DNA of 64,000 nt, from assembly GCA_017656385.1 (NCBI GenBank), contig JACDNX010000003.1, positions 1-64,000 on the forward strand, written 5' to 3'. This DNA comes from Thermodesulfobacterium sp. Lineage in GTDB: Bacteria; Desulfobacterota; Thermodesulfobacteria; Thermodesulfobacteriales; Thermodesulfobacteriaceae. The translations under genes were made by a program, and so were the position numbers. Below are positions 8,553 through 17,312 of the stretch, piece after piece. The notes under the pieces are model-generated. The model was not told where the DNA came from, did no database searches, and worked only from the letters and a program-made list of their open reading frames with translations. How positions within the stretch are numbered: position 1 is the stretch's first letter; each line of letters starts with the position of its first letter.

Positions 8553-8786
8553 TTTATATACTTTATACTTTTTATTTTTAATTAATTTAACTATTTTAAC
8601 AATTATTAACAAGTATAAAGTTTTTTGGTTTGAAAGGAAGGTAAAGCATGGTAAAATGTCAAATGTAAAAGGATATGGCTGAGGTATCATTTATGAATCC
8701 AAAAGGATTTAAAAAAGTTTTTCTAAAAACTCATGATATTTAAACATACTTTGTGTGACAAATTAGGTATTCTGAATTTTTGGCAT
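8553..8786 (+). other. AT-rich intergenic stretch without a recognised gene
   Basis: Between the toxin-antitoxin remnant and the UbiD gene there is AT-rich sequence with no convincing coding frame or RNA fold. It probably holds the promoter region of the UbiD gene, whose AGGAG lies at 8787-8791. A 22-codon frame near 8681 was judged too short to support. Confidence 0.4.
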
Positions 8787-8800
8787 AGGAGTTTATTCAA

Positions 8801-10270
8801 ATGAAAGCTTATAAAAATTTGCAAGAGTTTATTGCTACCTTAGAGAAAGAGAGAGAGCTTCTTAGGATAAAAGAAGAGGTTTCAGCGGAGCTTGAGATTA
8901 CAGAGGTTACTGATAGAGTGTGTAAGTTAAACGGACCTGCACTTTTCTTTGAAAAAGTGAAAGGACATAAAATTCCCGTGGTAACCAATCTCTTTGGGAG
9001 TTTTAGAAGAGTGTGTGTTGCTTTTGGAGTGGAAAAAATTGATGAACTTGCTGAGGCTTTGCTAAATTTTATGGAATTAAAACAGACAGAAAGTTTTTTT
9101 GAGAAATTAAAAATTATTCCTAAACTTTGGCAGGCTAAGAATGTATTTCCCAAAATAGTTGAAAAAGCTCCTTGTCAGGAAATAGTGTGGGAAGGAAAAA
9201 AAGTTGATCTTTTTAAGCTTCCTGTTTTAAAATGTTGGCCCAAAGATGGAGGACCTTTTATTACTCTTCCCTGTGTAATTACTAAAGATCCTGAAACAGG
9301 TGTGCGTAATATAGGAATGTATAGAATGCAGGTTTTCAGTAAAAATGAAACAGGTATGCACTGGCAAATTCATAAAGTTGGTGCAAAGCATTATCAAAAA
9401 GCAGAAAAACTTGGTCAAAAACTTCCTGTGGCAGTTGCTATAGGGCCAGATCCTGCGGTAATCTATTCTGCAACTGCTCCTCTTCCTGAAGATATAGATG
9501 AGCTTATTTTAGCAGGGTTTTTAAGAGGTAAACCTATTGAGCTGACCAGATGTTTAACAGTTCCTCTTGAAGTTCCTGCGGAGTCTCAAATTGTGCTTGA
9601 AGGTTATGTAGAACCATATGAAAGAAGGATAGAAGGTCCCTTTGGAGATCACACAGGTTATTATACTCCTCAGGATAAATATCCAGTTTTTAAAGTTACC
9701 TGTATCACCATGAGAAAAGATGCTATTTATCCTGCAACAATAGTTGGCAAACCTCCTATGGAAGATTGTTATCTTGGAAAGGTCACAGAAAGACTTTTTT
9801 TACCCTTGATAAAAAAATTTTTGCCAGAGGTAGTAGATATAAATCTCCCTTGGGAAGGGGTTTTTCATAATTTGGCCTTTATTTCCATAGATAAACGTTA
9901 CCCAGGTCATGCTTTTAAAGTGGCTTCAGCTCTCTGGGGTCTTGGGCAAATGATGTTTACTAAAATTATAGTGGTGTTTGATAAAGAGGTTGATGTGCAA
10001 AATTTGAGTGAAGCTCTATTTTATATGAGTGGAAATGTAGATCCAGAAAGAGATATAATGATTGTAAAAGGCCCTGTTGATGCTTTAGATCATGCAAGCC
10101 CATATCCAGCTTATGGTTCCAAGATGTGTATTGATGCTACAAAAAAGTGGAAAGAAGAGGGTTATCAAAGGGAATGGCCTGAGGAGGCAGTGATGACAGC
10201 GGAAGTTAAGAAAAAGATTGATAAGATCTGGAAAAAAATAGGAATTGAAGAGTTTTTAAAGAGGAGGTAG
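8801..10270 (+). CDS. UbiD-family decarboxylase
   Basis: This 489-residue protein belongs to the prenylated-FMN-dependent UbiD (de)carboxylases. The conserved RIEGPFGDHTGYY segment, followed by a PPMED motif, marks the cofactor and substrate site, and the C-terminal domain contains the usual DKEVDVQNLSEALF stretch. Candidate roles are a quinone-pathway decarboxylase or aromatic acid decarboxylation; sequence alone does not separate them. The prFMN-making partner UbiX is not in the window. AGGAG at 8787-8791 supports the ATG at 8801. The phosphoesterase gene follows after 6 bp. Confidence 0.9.
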   Translation: MKAYKNLQEFIATLEKERELLRIKEEVSAELEITEVTDRVCKLNGPALFFEKVKGHKIPVVTNLFGSFRRVCVAFGVEKIDELAEALLNFMELKQTESFFEKLKIIPKLWQAKNVFPKIVEKAPCQEIVWEGKKVDLFKLPVLKCWPKDGGPFITLPCVITKDPETGVRNIGMYRMQVFSKNETGMHWQIHKVGAKHYQKAEKLGQKLPVAVAIGPDPAVIYSATAPLPEDIDELILAGFLRGKPIELTRCLTVPLEVPAESQIVLEGYVEPYERRIEGPFGDHTGYYTPQDKYPVFKVTCITMRKDAIYPATIVGKPPMEDCYLGKVTERLFLPLIKKFLPEVVDINLPWEGVFHNLAFISIDKRYPGHAFKVASALWGLGQMMFTKIIVVFDKEVDVQNLSEALFYMSGNVDPERDIMIVKGPVDALDHASPYPAYGSKMCIDATKKWKEEGYQREWPEEAVMTAEVKKKIDKIWKKIGIEEFLKRR

Positions 10271-10276
10271 AGTTTT

Positions 10277-10765
10277 ATGAAAATTGCCATAATGAGTGAT
10301 AGCCACGATTCTATTTCCAATTTAAAAAAAGCCATAGAAATTTGTTTAAAAGAAAAGGTTGAGAAGATTTTTCACTGTGGTGATCTGATATCACCTTTTA
10401 TGGTACCTTTTTTAGGAAATTTTAATAAAGAAATACATTTGATTCTCGGAAATAACCCTGGAGACATTTATCTTTTAACTCAGAAGATTTTAGATTATCC
10501 TAATATAAAACTTCACGGAGAAAGTGCTTTTCTTGAAGTAGATGGATACAAAATTGCTATGGTACATTATCCAAAAGTAGCTTATGCTTTTGCCAGAACA
10601 GAGGAATACGATTTTATTTTTTGTGGACATACCCACAGATATGAGGTTAAGGAAATAGGTAAAACTCTGGTTATAAATCCTGGAGAGATATTGGGGAAGG
10701 AAGGAAAACCAAGTTTTGTGATTCTTGACTTAAAAACAAAGGAACATAAAAAAATAATTTTTTAA
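10277..10765 (+). CDS. YfcE/MJ0936-type metallophosphoesterase
   Basis: This 162-residue protein has the calcineurin-like phosphoesterase motifs in order: MSDSHD at the N terminus, HCGDL near residues 34-38, GNNPGD near 59, VHYP near 94 and CGHTHR near 115. These supply the two-metal site of small phosphodiesterases of the YfcE group. The natural substrate is unknown. It is probably co-transcribed with the UbiD gene (6-bp gap) and proS (15-bp gap with AAGGAG). Confidence 0.9.
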   Translation: MKIAIMSDSHDSISNLKKAIEICLKEKVEKIFHCGDLISPFMVPFLGNFNKEIHLILGNNPGDIYLLTQKILDYPNIKLHGESAFLEVDGYKIAMVHYPKVAYAFARTEEYDFIFCGHTHRYEVKEIGKTLVINPGEILGKEGKPSFVILDLKTKEHKKIIF

Positions 10766-10780
10766 GGAGAGAAAAGGACT

Positions 10781-12478
10781 ATGCGCTGGAGCAAATTTTT
10801 TATCCCCACACTAAGAGAAGACCCCTCTGAGGCTGAGGTAATAAGCCATAAGCTCTTGTTAAGAGCAGGTATGATAAGAAAACTTGCTTCAGGTATTTAC
10901 AATTTCTTGCCATTAGGCTTTAGAGCTTTAAAAAAGATAGAAAATATTGTTAGACAGGAAATGGATAGTGCTGGAGCTCTGGAAATTCTTATGCCGCTGG
11001 TTCAACCTGCTGAGCTCTGGCAGGAAACAGGACGGTGGAATGATTACGGAAAGGAGCTTTTGAGATTTAAAGATAGAAAGGACCACGATTTTTGTCTTGG
11101 TCCCACTCATGAAGAGGTTGTTACCGATATAGTAAGAAGAGATGTAAAATCTTATAAAGATCTCCCTCTTATCCTTTATCAGATTGCGGTAAAGTTCAGA
11201 GATGAAATCCGTCCAAGGTTTGGAATCATGAGAGCAAGGGAATTCATAATGAAAGATGCCTATTCTTTTGATGCAGACTGGGATGGACTTGATAAGAGTT
11301 ATCAGTTGATGTATGAAACCTATCAAAAGATTTTTTCCAATTGTGGACTTAAATTTAAAGCAGTTGAAGCTCATACAGGTGCTATAGGAGGTGATGTTTC
11401 TCACGAATTTATGGTGCTTGCTGAAACAGGAGAAGATGTTCTTGCCTTTTGTGAAAAATGTGGATATGCTTCAAATATAGAACTTACTCCAGCTGTTTCA
11501 GGAGAAAAATATTCTTTTGAGTCTGAAAAGCCGTTGGAAAAAGTTTATACTCCTGGAGTAAGAACCGCTCAGGAAGTAGCAGAATTCTTAGGGTTGCCTG
11601 TTTCTAAAATAACTAAAACTCTGATTTACATTCTTAACGAAGAAGAAGCAGTAGCTGTTTGTGTAAGGGGAGATCATGAGGTAAATGAAGTAAAACTTGA
11701 AAAGCTTTTTTCTGGCAAGAGTTTTAGAATGGCAAATGAAGAAGAGGTGAGAAAAATTGTAGGAGCAAGCCCTGGTTTTATAGGACCCAAGAATTTAAAG
11801 ATAAAAGTTATCGCAGATAAAGCACTGGAGGGATATCCCAATTTTGTGATAGGAGCAAATGAAGATGATTATCATTACATAAATGCTAATCTTGGTTCTA
11901 CTTTTAAGCCAGACCTTGTGGCTGATATCAGAAAGGCAACAGAAGGAGATTTGTGTCCAAAATGCGGAGAGCCTTTACAGTTTACAAGAGGTATTGAAGT
12001 AGGACACATTTTTAAACTCGGAACAAAATATAGTGAATCTATGAAAGCTACATTTTTAGATAAAGACGGAAAAATGAAGCCTTTTATAATGGGGTGTTAT
12101 GGAATAGGAGTAAGTAGAGTGCTTGCAGCAACCATTGAACAAAATCACGATGAAAACGGAATAATTTTTCCGTGGCAAATTGCTCCTTTTCAAATAGCAG
12201 TGCTTTATTTAAAAGAAGACTTTAAAGAAAATGCAGAGAAAGTTTATAAAAGGCTTTCTCAGAGATGGGATGTAATCTTAGATGATAGAGCAGAAAGACC
12301 GGGAGTAAAATTTAAAGATCTTGACTTGATAGGAATTCCTGTGCAGGTAATTTTTGGAAAAAATTACGAAAAAAATAGAAAAATTGAGGTAAAGATAAGA
12401 AAAACCGGAGAGAGAAAATATGTTAGTCCTGAAGAATTAGAAAACTTTATAAATAGGTTTGAAAATGAAAAAGATTAA
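10781..12478 (+). CDS. proS: Prolyl-tRNA synthetase
   Basis: This is the bacterial-type class II ProRS of 565 residues. Motif 1 lies near residues 45-80, motif 2 ([26 protein letters not shown]) near 140-165 and motif 3 ([14 protein letters not shown]) near 445-460. Between motifs 2 and 3 sits the YbaK-like editing insertion (about 235-385) that hydrolyses Ala-tRNA(Pro). The C-terminal anticodon-binding domain follows. AAGGAG precedes the ATG. The last codons overlap lpxD by 14 bp. Confidence 0.97.
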   Translation: MRWSKFFIPTLREDPSEAEVISHKLLLRAGMIRKLASGIYNFLPLGFRALKKIENIVRQEMDSAGALEILMPLVQPAELWQETGRWNDYGKELLRFKDRKDHDFCLGPTHEEVVTDIVRRDVKSYKDLPLILYQIAVKFRDEIRPRFGIMRAREFIMKDAYSFDADWDGLDKSYQLMYETYQKIFSNCGLKFKAVEAHTGAIGGDVSHEFMVLAETGEDVLAFCEKCGYASNIELTPAVSGEKYSFESEKPLEKVYTPGVRTAQEVAEFLGLPVSKITKTLIYILNEEEAVAVCVRGDHEVNEVKLEKLFSGKSFRMANEEEVRKIVGASPGFIGPKNLKIKVIADKALEGYPNFVIGANEDDYHYINANLGSTFKPDLVADIRKATEGDLCPKCGEPLQFTRGIEVGHIFKLGTKYSESMKATFLDKDGKMKPFIMGCYGIGVSRVLAATIEQNHDENGIIFPWQIAPFQIAVLYLKEDFKENAEKVYKRLSQRWDVILDDRAERPGVKFKDLDLIGIPVQVIFGKNYEKNRKIEVKIRKTGERKYVSPEELENFINRFENEKD

Positions 12479-13490
12479 AGTTTCAGAACTTGCCAAAAGA
12501 TTAGATGGAAATTTTATTGGTGAGGATTTTGAAGTAGAGGGAATAAATGCTATTTCTTTGGCTAATGAAAAGGAGTTGATTTTTGTAGATTCTTTAAAAA
12601 GGGTAGCTGAAGCTCAAAACTCAAAAGCTAAAGCAGTTCTTTGTCCAGAGGGTTTTTCTCAATACTTTGTGGATAAATCAGCAATAGAAGTAAAAGATGT
12701 AAGAGTGGCTTTTGCAAAAATTACAGAAATTTTTAAAAAGGAGATTGAACCCAGATGGGGTATAAGTTCTCAAGCTATTGTGGAGGAAGAGGTTTCTATA
12801 GAAGAACCATGCTCTATATACCCTTGGGTTTATATTCAAAAGGGGGCTAAAATAGGAAAAAATGTGGTTGTCTATCCAGGGACATTTATAGGAGCTTATT
12901 CAGAAATTGGTGAAAATACGATAATTTATTCCAATGTGGTGATTTATCCTTATACTAAAATCGGTAAAAATTGTATAATTCATGGAGGAGTAGTTATTGG
13001 AGCTGATGGATTTGGTTTTGCACAAGAACAAACAGAAGATGGTTATAGAAATATAAAAATTTATCATTTTGGAAGTGTGGAAATTGGAGACGAAGTAGAA
13101 ATAGGAGCAAATACGACCATTGATAAATCTGTTTTCGGAAAAACAGTTATAGGAGAGGGGACTAAAATTGATAATCTCGTGCAGATAGGACATAATGTAA
13201 GAGTAGGGAAACAAAATATTCTTGTTTCTCACACAGCTATTGGAGGAAGTGCAGTTTTAGAAGATTATGTAATGCTTGCAGGACAGGTTGGGGTGGCACC
13301 TTATAGCAGAATAGGAAAAGGAGCTAAGGTAGCGGCAAAATCTGGAGTTTCAGGAAAAATCTCTCCAGGAGAGGAAGTAGCAGGTATACCTGCTATAAAG
13401 ATAAGTATTTGGAGAAGAGCAGTAGTTATTTTTGCTAAACTGCCTGATCTTTATAGAGAAATTAAAAGGCTTTTAGCTAAAAAGGATTAG
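12465..13490 (+). CDS. lpxD: UDP-3-O-acylglucosamine N-acyltransferase
   Basis: LpxD adds the second acyl chain in lipid A synthesis. An N-terminal uridine-binding domain (about 1-100) is followed by a left-handed beta-helix of hexapeptide repeats and a C-terminal helix. The catalytic His lies in [16 protein letters not shown]. An upstream in-frame TTG (12459) exists, but the ATG at 12465 gives the normal N terminus [12 protein letters not shown]. Its presence supports an LPS-bearing organism. The 3' end overlaps the convergent pilM-like gene by 4 bp. Confidence 0.95.
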   Translation: MKKIKVSELAKRLDGNFIGEDFEVEGINAISLANEKELIFVDSLKRVAEAQNSKAKAVLCPEGFSQYFVDKSAIEVKDVRVAFAKITEIFKKEIEPRWGISSQAIVEEEVSIEEPCSIYPWVYIQKGAKIGKNVVVYPGTFIGAYSEIGENTIIYSNVVIYPYTKIGKNCIIHGGVVIGADGFGFAQEQTEDGYRNIKIYHFGSVEIGDEVEIGANTTIDKSVFGKTVIGEGTKIDNLVQIGHNVRVGKQNILVSHTAIGGSAVLEDYVMLAGQVGVAPYSRIGKGAKVAAKSGVSGKISPGEEVAGIPAIKISIWRRAVVIFAKLPDLYREIKRLLAKKD

Positions 13491-14542
13491 ATAAAGTCTC
13501 TAAGTGCAGTGGCTGCAGCTATTGCTCCCTGAGTATTCACAACCTTTATATATTCTGGGTCAAAATTGTTAGAAAATTTAATATGCTTCTCCAGTTCAAT
13601 TAATCTGGTATTAATTTTTAGGTATTCGCTGAAAATATTACATATATTCGGAATTCTTGCTCCTCCACCCACTAAAAAAATATTTTCAATAGATAGATTA
13701 AACTTACCGCTTACAAACTTAATAGTAGCATCCAGCTCCTCAAGGATTTCTTTAATATAATTTTTATAAATATCCTTAAGCTGAGGATAATTGTTCTTTT
13801 CTGGATTTACTATTAAGGTTTCTGCTGTATCTTCATCTACTTTCAATTCTTTTATTATTTTTTTCTTTAGGTTCTTTATCCCCAAATTAAAAAGTTCTCT
13901 GTTATAAATAGGAAATTCTTTTTCACAGAATAATAATTTGATTTTGCTACTTCCCCAGTCCACAATAACTTTTGATTTTTCGCCATAAAGTATTTCTGTA
14001 AGGTTGTGAAGATTTATGAAATCTGCATCAATATTATTTGCTTTATAGTCTAAATTATTTATAAGAGCTTCATACTGCTCAATTATTTCCTTTTTAGCAA
14101 CAAGATAAAAAATCTGGTAAAAATCTTTTTTAGGAAATATATAATAACTGTAATAAACATCCTCAATTTTATAGGGAATTTCTTCATTTATCTTGTTTTT
14201 GATTTCTTCTTCATTAGGAATATGCTGGCTATTAAAAGAATCAAAAATTACAAGATCATAGGGAAGTGAAATATTTACTGTAGTAATATTAGTGTTAAAA
14301 ACATCTAAAATGTTTTTTAGATTAGATACCAGATATTGAAAATCATTAATAATTCCATTTATAATTACATTTTTATATGTTCTTCCTTGTATAAAATTAG
14401 TTAAAACCGGCTCGTCTTTAATGATTTGAACTTCGGCTATTTTTATGGAATGGATTCCCAGATCAAAGGCTAAAATTCCTTTTTTTCTTGAACCACCTGT
14501 AGTTATAGTTTTAATAACCTTAGAAAAAATTTTATCTATCAT
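13487..14542 (-). CDS. PilM-like actin-fold ATPase
   Basis: This 351-residue protein has the FtsA/PilM fold. Phosphate-1 motif is AFDLGIHSIKIAEV near residues 24-37, phosphate-2 is VIVDWGSSKIKLLF near 190-203, and the adenosine motif is FLVGGGARIPNI near 295-306. PilM is the cytoplasmic actin-like component of type IV pilus machines, yet no pilN/O/P/Q genes are adjacent. It is the last gene of a five-gene minus-strand operon with a dynamin-like GTPase and a heme-motif sensor, 16 bp after the preceding gene. A specialised cytoskeletal role in that system is possible (inference). Confidence 0.75.
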   Translation of the reverse strand: MIDKIFSKVIKTITTGGSRKKGILAFDLGIHSIKIAEVQIIKDEPVLTNFIQGRTYKNVIINGIINDFQYLVSNLKNILDVFNTNITTVNISLPYDLVIFDSFNSQHIPNEEEIKNKINEEIPYKIEDVYYSYYIFPKKDFYQIFYLVAKKEIIEQYEALINNLDYKANNIDADFINLHNLTEILYGEKSKVIVDWGSSKIKLLFCEKEFPIYNRELFNLGIKNLKKKIIKELKVDEDTAETLIVNPEKNNYPQLKDIYKNYIKEILEELDATIKFVSGKFNLSIENIFLVGGGARIPNICNIFSEYLKINTRLIELEKHIKFSNNFDPEYIKVVNTQGAIAAATALRDFI

Positions 14543-14558
14543 AATTTATAACTACCCC

Positions 14559-15281
14559 TCACGAATTTTTAACTTTTACATAATTTATATTGTTTTTATT
14601 TATTATATTTTCAACAGAACTTTGATCAAGTTTTTTATAAAATGTTTCTAAGTTATCTAAAAAACTTTTTTCTACCTTTAAAAGCCAACTTTTTAATTCA
14701 TTTTTAGCATTTTTTAGATAAGTATTAATCTGCTTTTTCCACATATTTTTAAGCCTTCTATTTTTCTCTTTGAATTTTTTTACAACATATATAGGACCTA
14801 CCAGTGTGGAAACTGCTGGAATAGCTTTTAAGGGTAATGTTTCAGGTATAGCTATAGTAGCTATAAGTCCTCCTGCACTTACTGCAATTCCCGGAGCAGC
14901 GGTTAAAGTTTTGTCTAATAAATCTTCATCCTCTTTAATTCTTAAAGGTTGTGGCTTGAAACCACCGTTTTCTGAAAGAATTTTATTTTTGATCTTTTCA
15001 CGCAGGTTTTCTTTGAAAAATTCGTATTGATAGTCAAGATCTAAATTTTTAATATTTTTTAATGCCTCTTGCATAAGATAGTTCAGAAGAGTATCTAACA
15101 AGATTTCAGCTTTTTCTTTTAAAAGTTTACGAGGGTAGTATTTTATAAATTCTTTTAAAAAATACAAATCCAGATCTTTGTTTAAAATGTAATAGACCTC
15201 ATTTTTGATAAGTTCAATTTCCTTAGAAATATCTTCATCTAACTTTTTTTCAATTTGTTTGAGTGTTTTTGATTTAATCAT
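14559..15281 (-). CDS. Unknown protein with central hydrophobic hairpin, dynamin partner
   Basis: This 240-residue protein is not recognised by family. Residues 1-125 are highly charged and helical. A long hydrophobic stretch (about 128-168, APGIAVSAGGLIATIAIP then LKAIPAVSTLVGPIYVV) could form a glycine-rich membrane hairpin. Residues 170-240 are again basic and helical. Its ATG overlaps the dynamin-like stop codon in the sequence TAATG, so the two are translationally coupled. That coupling suggests it works as a membrane-inserting partner of the GTPase. Confidence 0.7.
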   Translation of the reverse strand: MIKSKTLKQIEKKLDEDISKEIELIKNEVYYILNKDLDLYFLKEFIKYYPRKLLKEKAEILLDTLLNYLMQEALKNIKNLDLDYQYEFFKENLREKIKNKILSENGGFKPQPLRIKEDEDLLDKTLTAAPGIAVSAGGLIATIAIPETLPLKAIPAVSTLVGPIYVVKKFKEKNRRLKNMWKKQINTYLKNAKNELKSWLLKVEKSFLDNLETFYKKLDQSSVENIINKNNINYVKVKNS

Positions 15282-17305
15282 TAAGATAATCCTTTAAGAA
15301 AACCTTCTATTATTTTGACCTCTTTTTCAATTAAAGCAATATTTTTTTCCAGCATGAGAATTTCATAATCAATTTTTTCGTTTGATTTCAACTCTTTTTT
15401 AAGATTTTCTAAATAATTTCTTTTTTCTTCCAATAATTTTCCAATTCCTTTTTTATAAAATTCAAAGGCTTTATAAAATTGATCTCTTAATGTTTCAATT
15501 ACCTCAACGAAAGACTCTATAAGGTTGTTTTTTAAACTTTTAAGATATGCTTCTTCATTTAAAACTTCTCTTTCTCCAACTACTATTCTTTTTGTTCTCC
15601 CTGATTTTAACCATTTCCAAGGTTTTAAAAAGTTCCAGTTTTCTATAATGCTTTCTACTACCTCCTTAGTGATTTCTTCTTTTCTGATTACCTCTTTTCT
15701 ACATCTTTCTTCTATAGCAGAGAAGTCAATCTTGGGAATTTGGATATTATATTCCTCTCTATATTGTTCCCCTATTTGTTCAAGTTTTTCTCTAAAAAAC
15801 TTGCTTATATTTTTAAGGTTTTCCTGAACTATTCTGTTCAGATCATTTTCGGCATCTCTGTAATGTTTTCTTATTTCTTCCAAATCCTTAGAATTTAAAA
15901 ATCTGTCATAGTAATCTATTTTTAGTTGATCAAGAGAGTTTTCAATAGGTGAATGAACTCCTATAAAAATAGAGGATGCTTCTTCCAGGACAAAATAGCA
16001 GTAGGTTTCCAATTTCTTAAGTCCTTTTTGTTTTTTTTCAATTTCTATTATGAACTCTTCTCTATCCTTTTTTTGACTTTGTAACAAACGAATGGTTTCT
16101 TTATGAATATTTACTTGTTCTTCATAGCCTGCTTTTATTGTTTTTAAAATATCTATTAATTCTTTAAAGGGAGCAGAGATTAAAAAATTTTCAAGAACCG
16201 GAATTAATTCATGAAATCCAGAATATTTAATAAATGCTTCTTTTTCATCCAATCCTTCTTCTTCTGCAAGATCCTGAAAATAAACTACCCACTTTCTTTT
16301 ATGTCTGTATTCTTTTTTTATTTCTGCAAGGGTTTTACCCTTTTGTAAATCTTCGTGAATTGATTTTAAAATACTATCTACTGCAAAAATTCTGTCAGGA
16401 GAAACAAGAGAGCTATAAATTCTCTTAGCTTCTTCTAAAAGTCTCTCTTTTTCTTCAAAAAATACTGCAGAATGGGTTAATATTAGAAAGAGATTTTCTT
16501 TACTTTTATTAGTAATAACAGAAGAAATAAATTTTTTAAAAGATTCTGATTCTACAGGTTTAATAGGATGAACAAATAAGATAGCATTAGCTTTATCTAA
16601 GAACGAAAAGGATATATCGTGAACACCTCCTACAGCATTAACCCCTGGCATATCAACAAGTCTTATTTCGTCAAATTCCCAGGGAAAGGGATAACCTAAT
16701 TCTATTCTAACAGGTATGTTATCAAGAGATCTATTCATAGCATAATTTTCTAATTTATATTTCAACTCTTTGAGATTTTCCATTCCTGATTTGTCTTCTA
16801 AGTATTTAATAAACTCGTCATCTATAAAAGGAGATTTTTTGTTTTCCAGAATATACAGATCAATTAGAGTAACAGGAATATCTCTGTATTCTTCGGAGAT
16901 GGAAGCTATTTCTTTTAACTTCTCTTTTAAAACTTCTCTTGCCTCATCTTCAAGTATTTCTATCTTTCCTGAGGCATAAGTAACTTTTAAATAAGGTTTG
17001 CTGGAGTAAAAAATTTCTATCAATGCATTGGTTGCTTGTAAAACATCGGTGGGGAGTATTTCTTCTTTTATTAAGCTATTTATAAAAGTAGATTTACCAG
17101 CTTTAACCTCTCCTGCAACAGCAACCAAAAATTGATTGTTTTTAAGATTTTCTATTCTTCTTTCTAAACTTTTCAAATCTATTCCGTCATTTATTTCACC
17201 CCTAAGGTTTTTGTAATTTTGAAATATGTCCAGTATCTGCTGCTTATAAATTTTATAATCTTGTAATTTCAAATTGTTTTTTTGGATAGCTGTTTCTGTA
17301 AACAT
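15281..17305 (-). CDS. Dynamin-like GTPase
   Basis: This large GTPase of 674 residues resembles bacterial dynamin-like proteins. The P-loop GEVKAGKS is at residues 65-72, the switch I Thr is in ATNALIEI (T92), and G3 is DMPG at 218-221. The G4 position reads LTHSA (about 276-280), so the usual (T/N)KxD specificity motif is missing. After the G domain come long charged helices (about 390-500 and 610-674) like the stalk of dynamins, with a Trp/Pro-rich segment near 563-572 that may be a membrane paddle. It follows the sensor gene by 7 bp and overlaps the downstream gene by 1 bp. Confidence 0.82.
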   Translation of the reverse strand: MFTETAIQKNNLKLQDYKIYKQQILDIFQNYKNLRGEINDGIDLKSLERRIENLKNNQFLVAVAGEVKAGKSTFINSLIKEEILPTDVLQATNALIEIFYSSKPYLKVTYASGKIEILEDEAREVLKEKLKEIASISEEYRDIPVTLIDLYILENKKSPFIDDEFIKYLEDKSGMENLKELKYKLENYAMNRSLDNIPVRIELGYPFPWEFDEIRLVDMPGVNAVGGVHDISFSFLDKANAILFVHPIKPVESESFKKFISSVITNKSKENLFLILTHSAVFFEEKERLLEEAKRIYSSLVSPDRIFAVDSILKSIHEDLQKGKTLAEIKKEYRHKRKWVVYFQDLAEEEGLDEKEAFIKYSGFHELIPVLENFLISAPFKELIDILKTIKAGYEEQVNIHKETIRLLQSQKKDREEFIIEIEKKQKGLKKLETYCYFVLEEASSIFIGVHSPIENSLDQLKIDYYDRFLNSKDLEEIRKHYRDAENDLNRIVQENLKNISKFFREKLEQIGEQYREEYNIQIPKIDFSAIEERCRKEVIRKEEITKEVVESIIENWNFLKPWKWLKSGRTKRIVVGEREVLNEEAYLKSLKNNLIESFVEVIETLRDQFYKAFEFYKKGIGKLLEEKRNYLENLKKELKSNEKIDYEILMLEKNIALIEKEVKIIEGFLKGLS

Positions 17306-17312
17306 ATTGTGC

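Noticed and set aside
8681-8752. A 22-codon plus-strand frame starting MAEVSFMNPKG
   Set aside because: Too short, no ribosome-binding site and no recognisable family.
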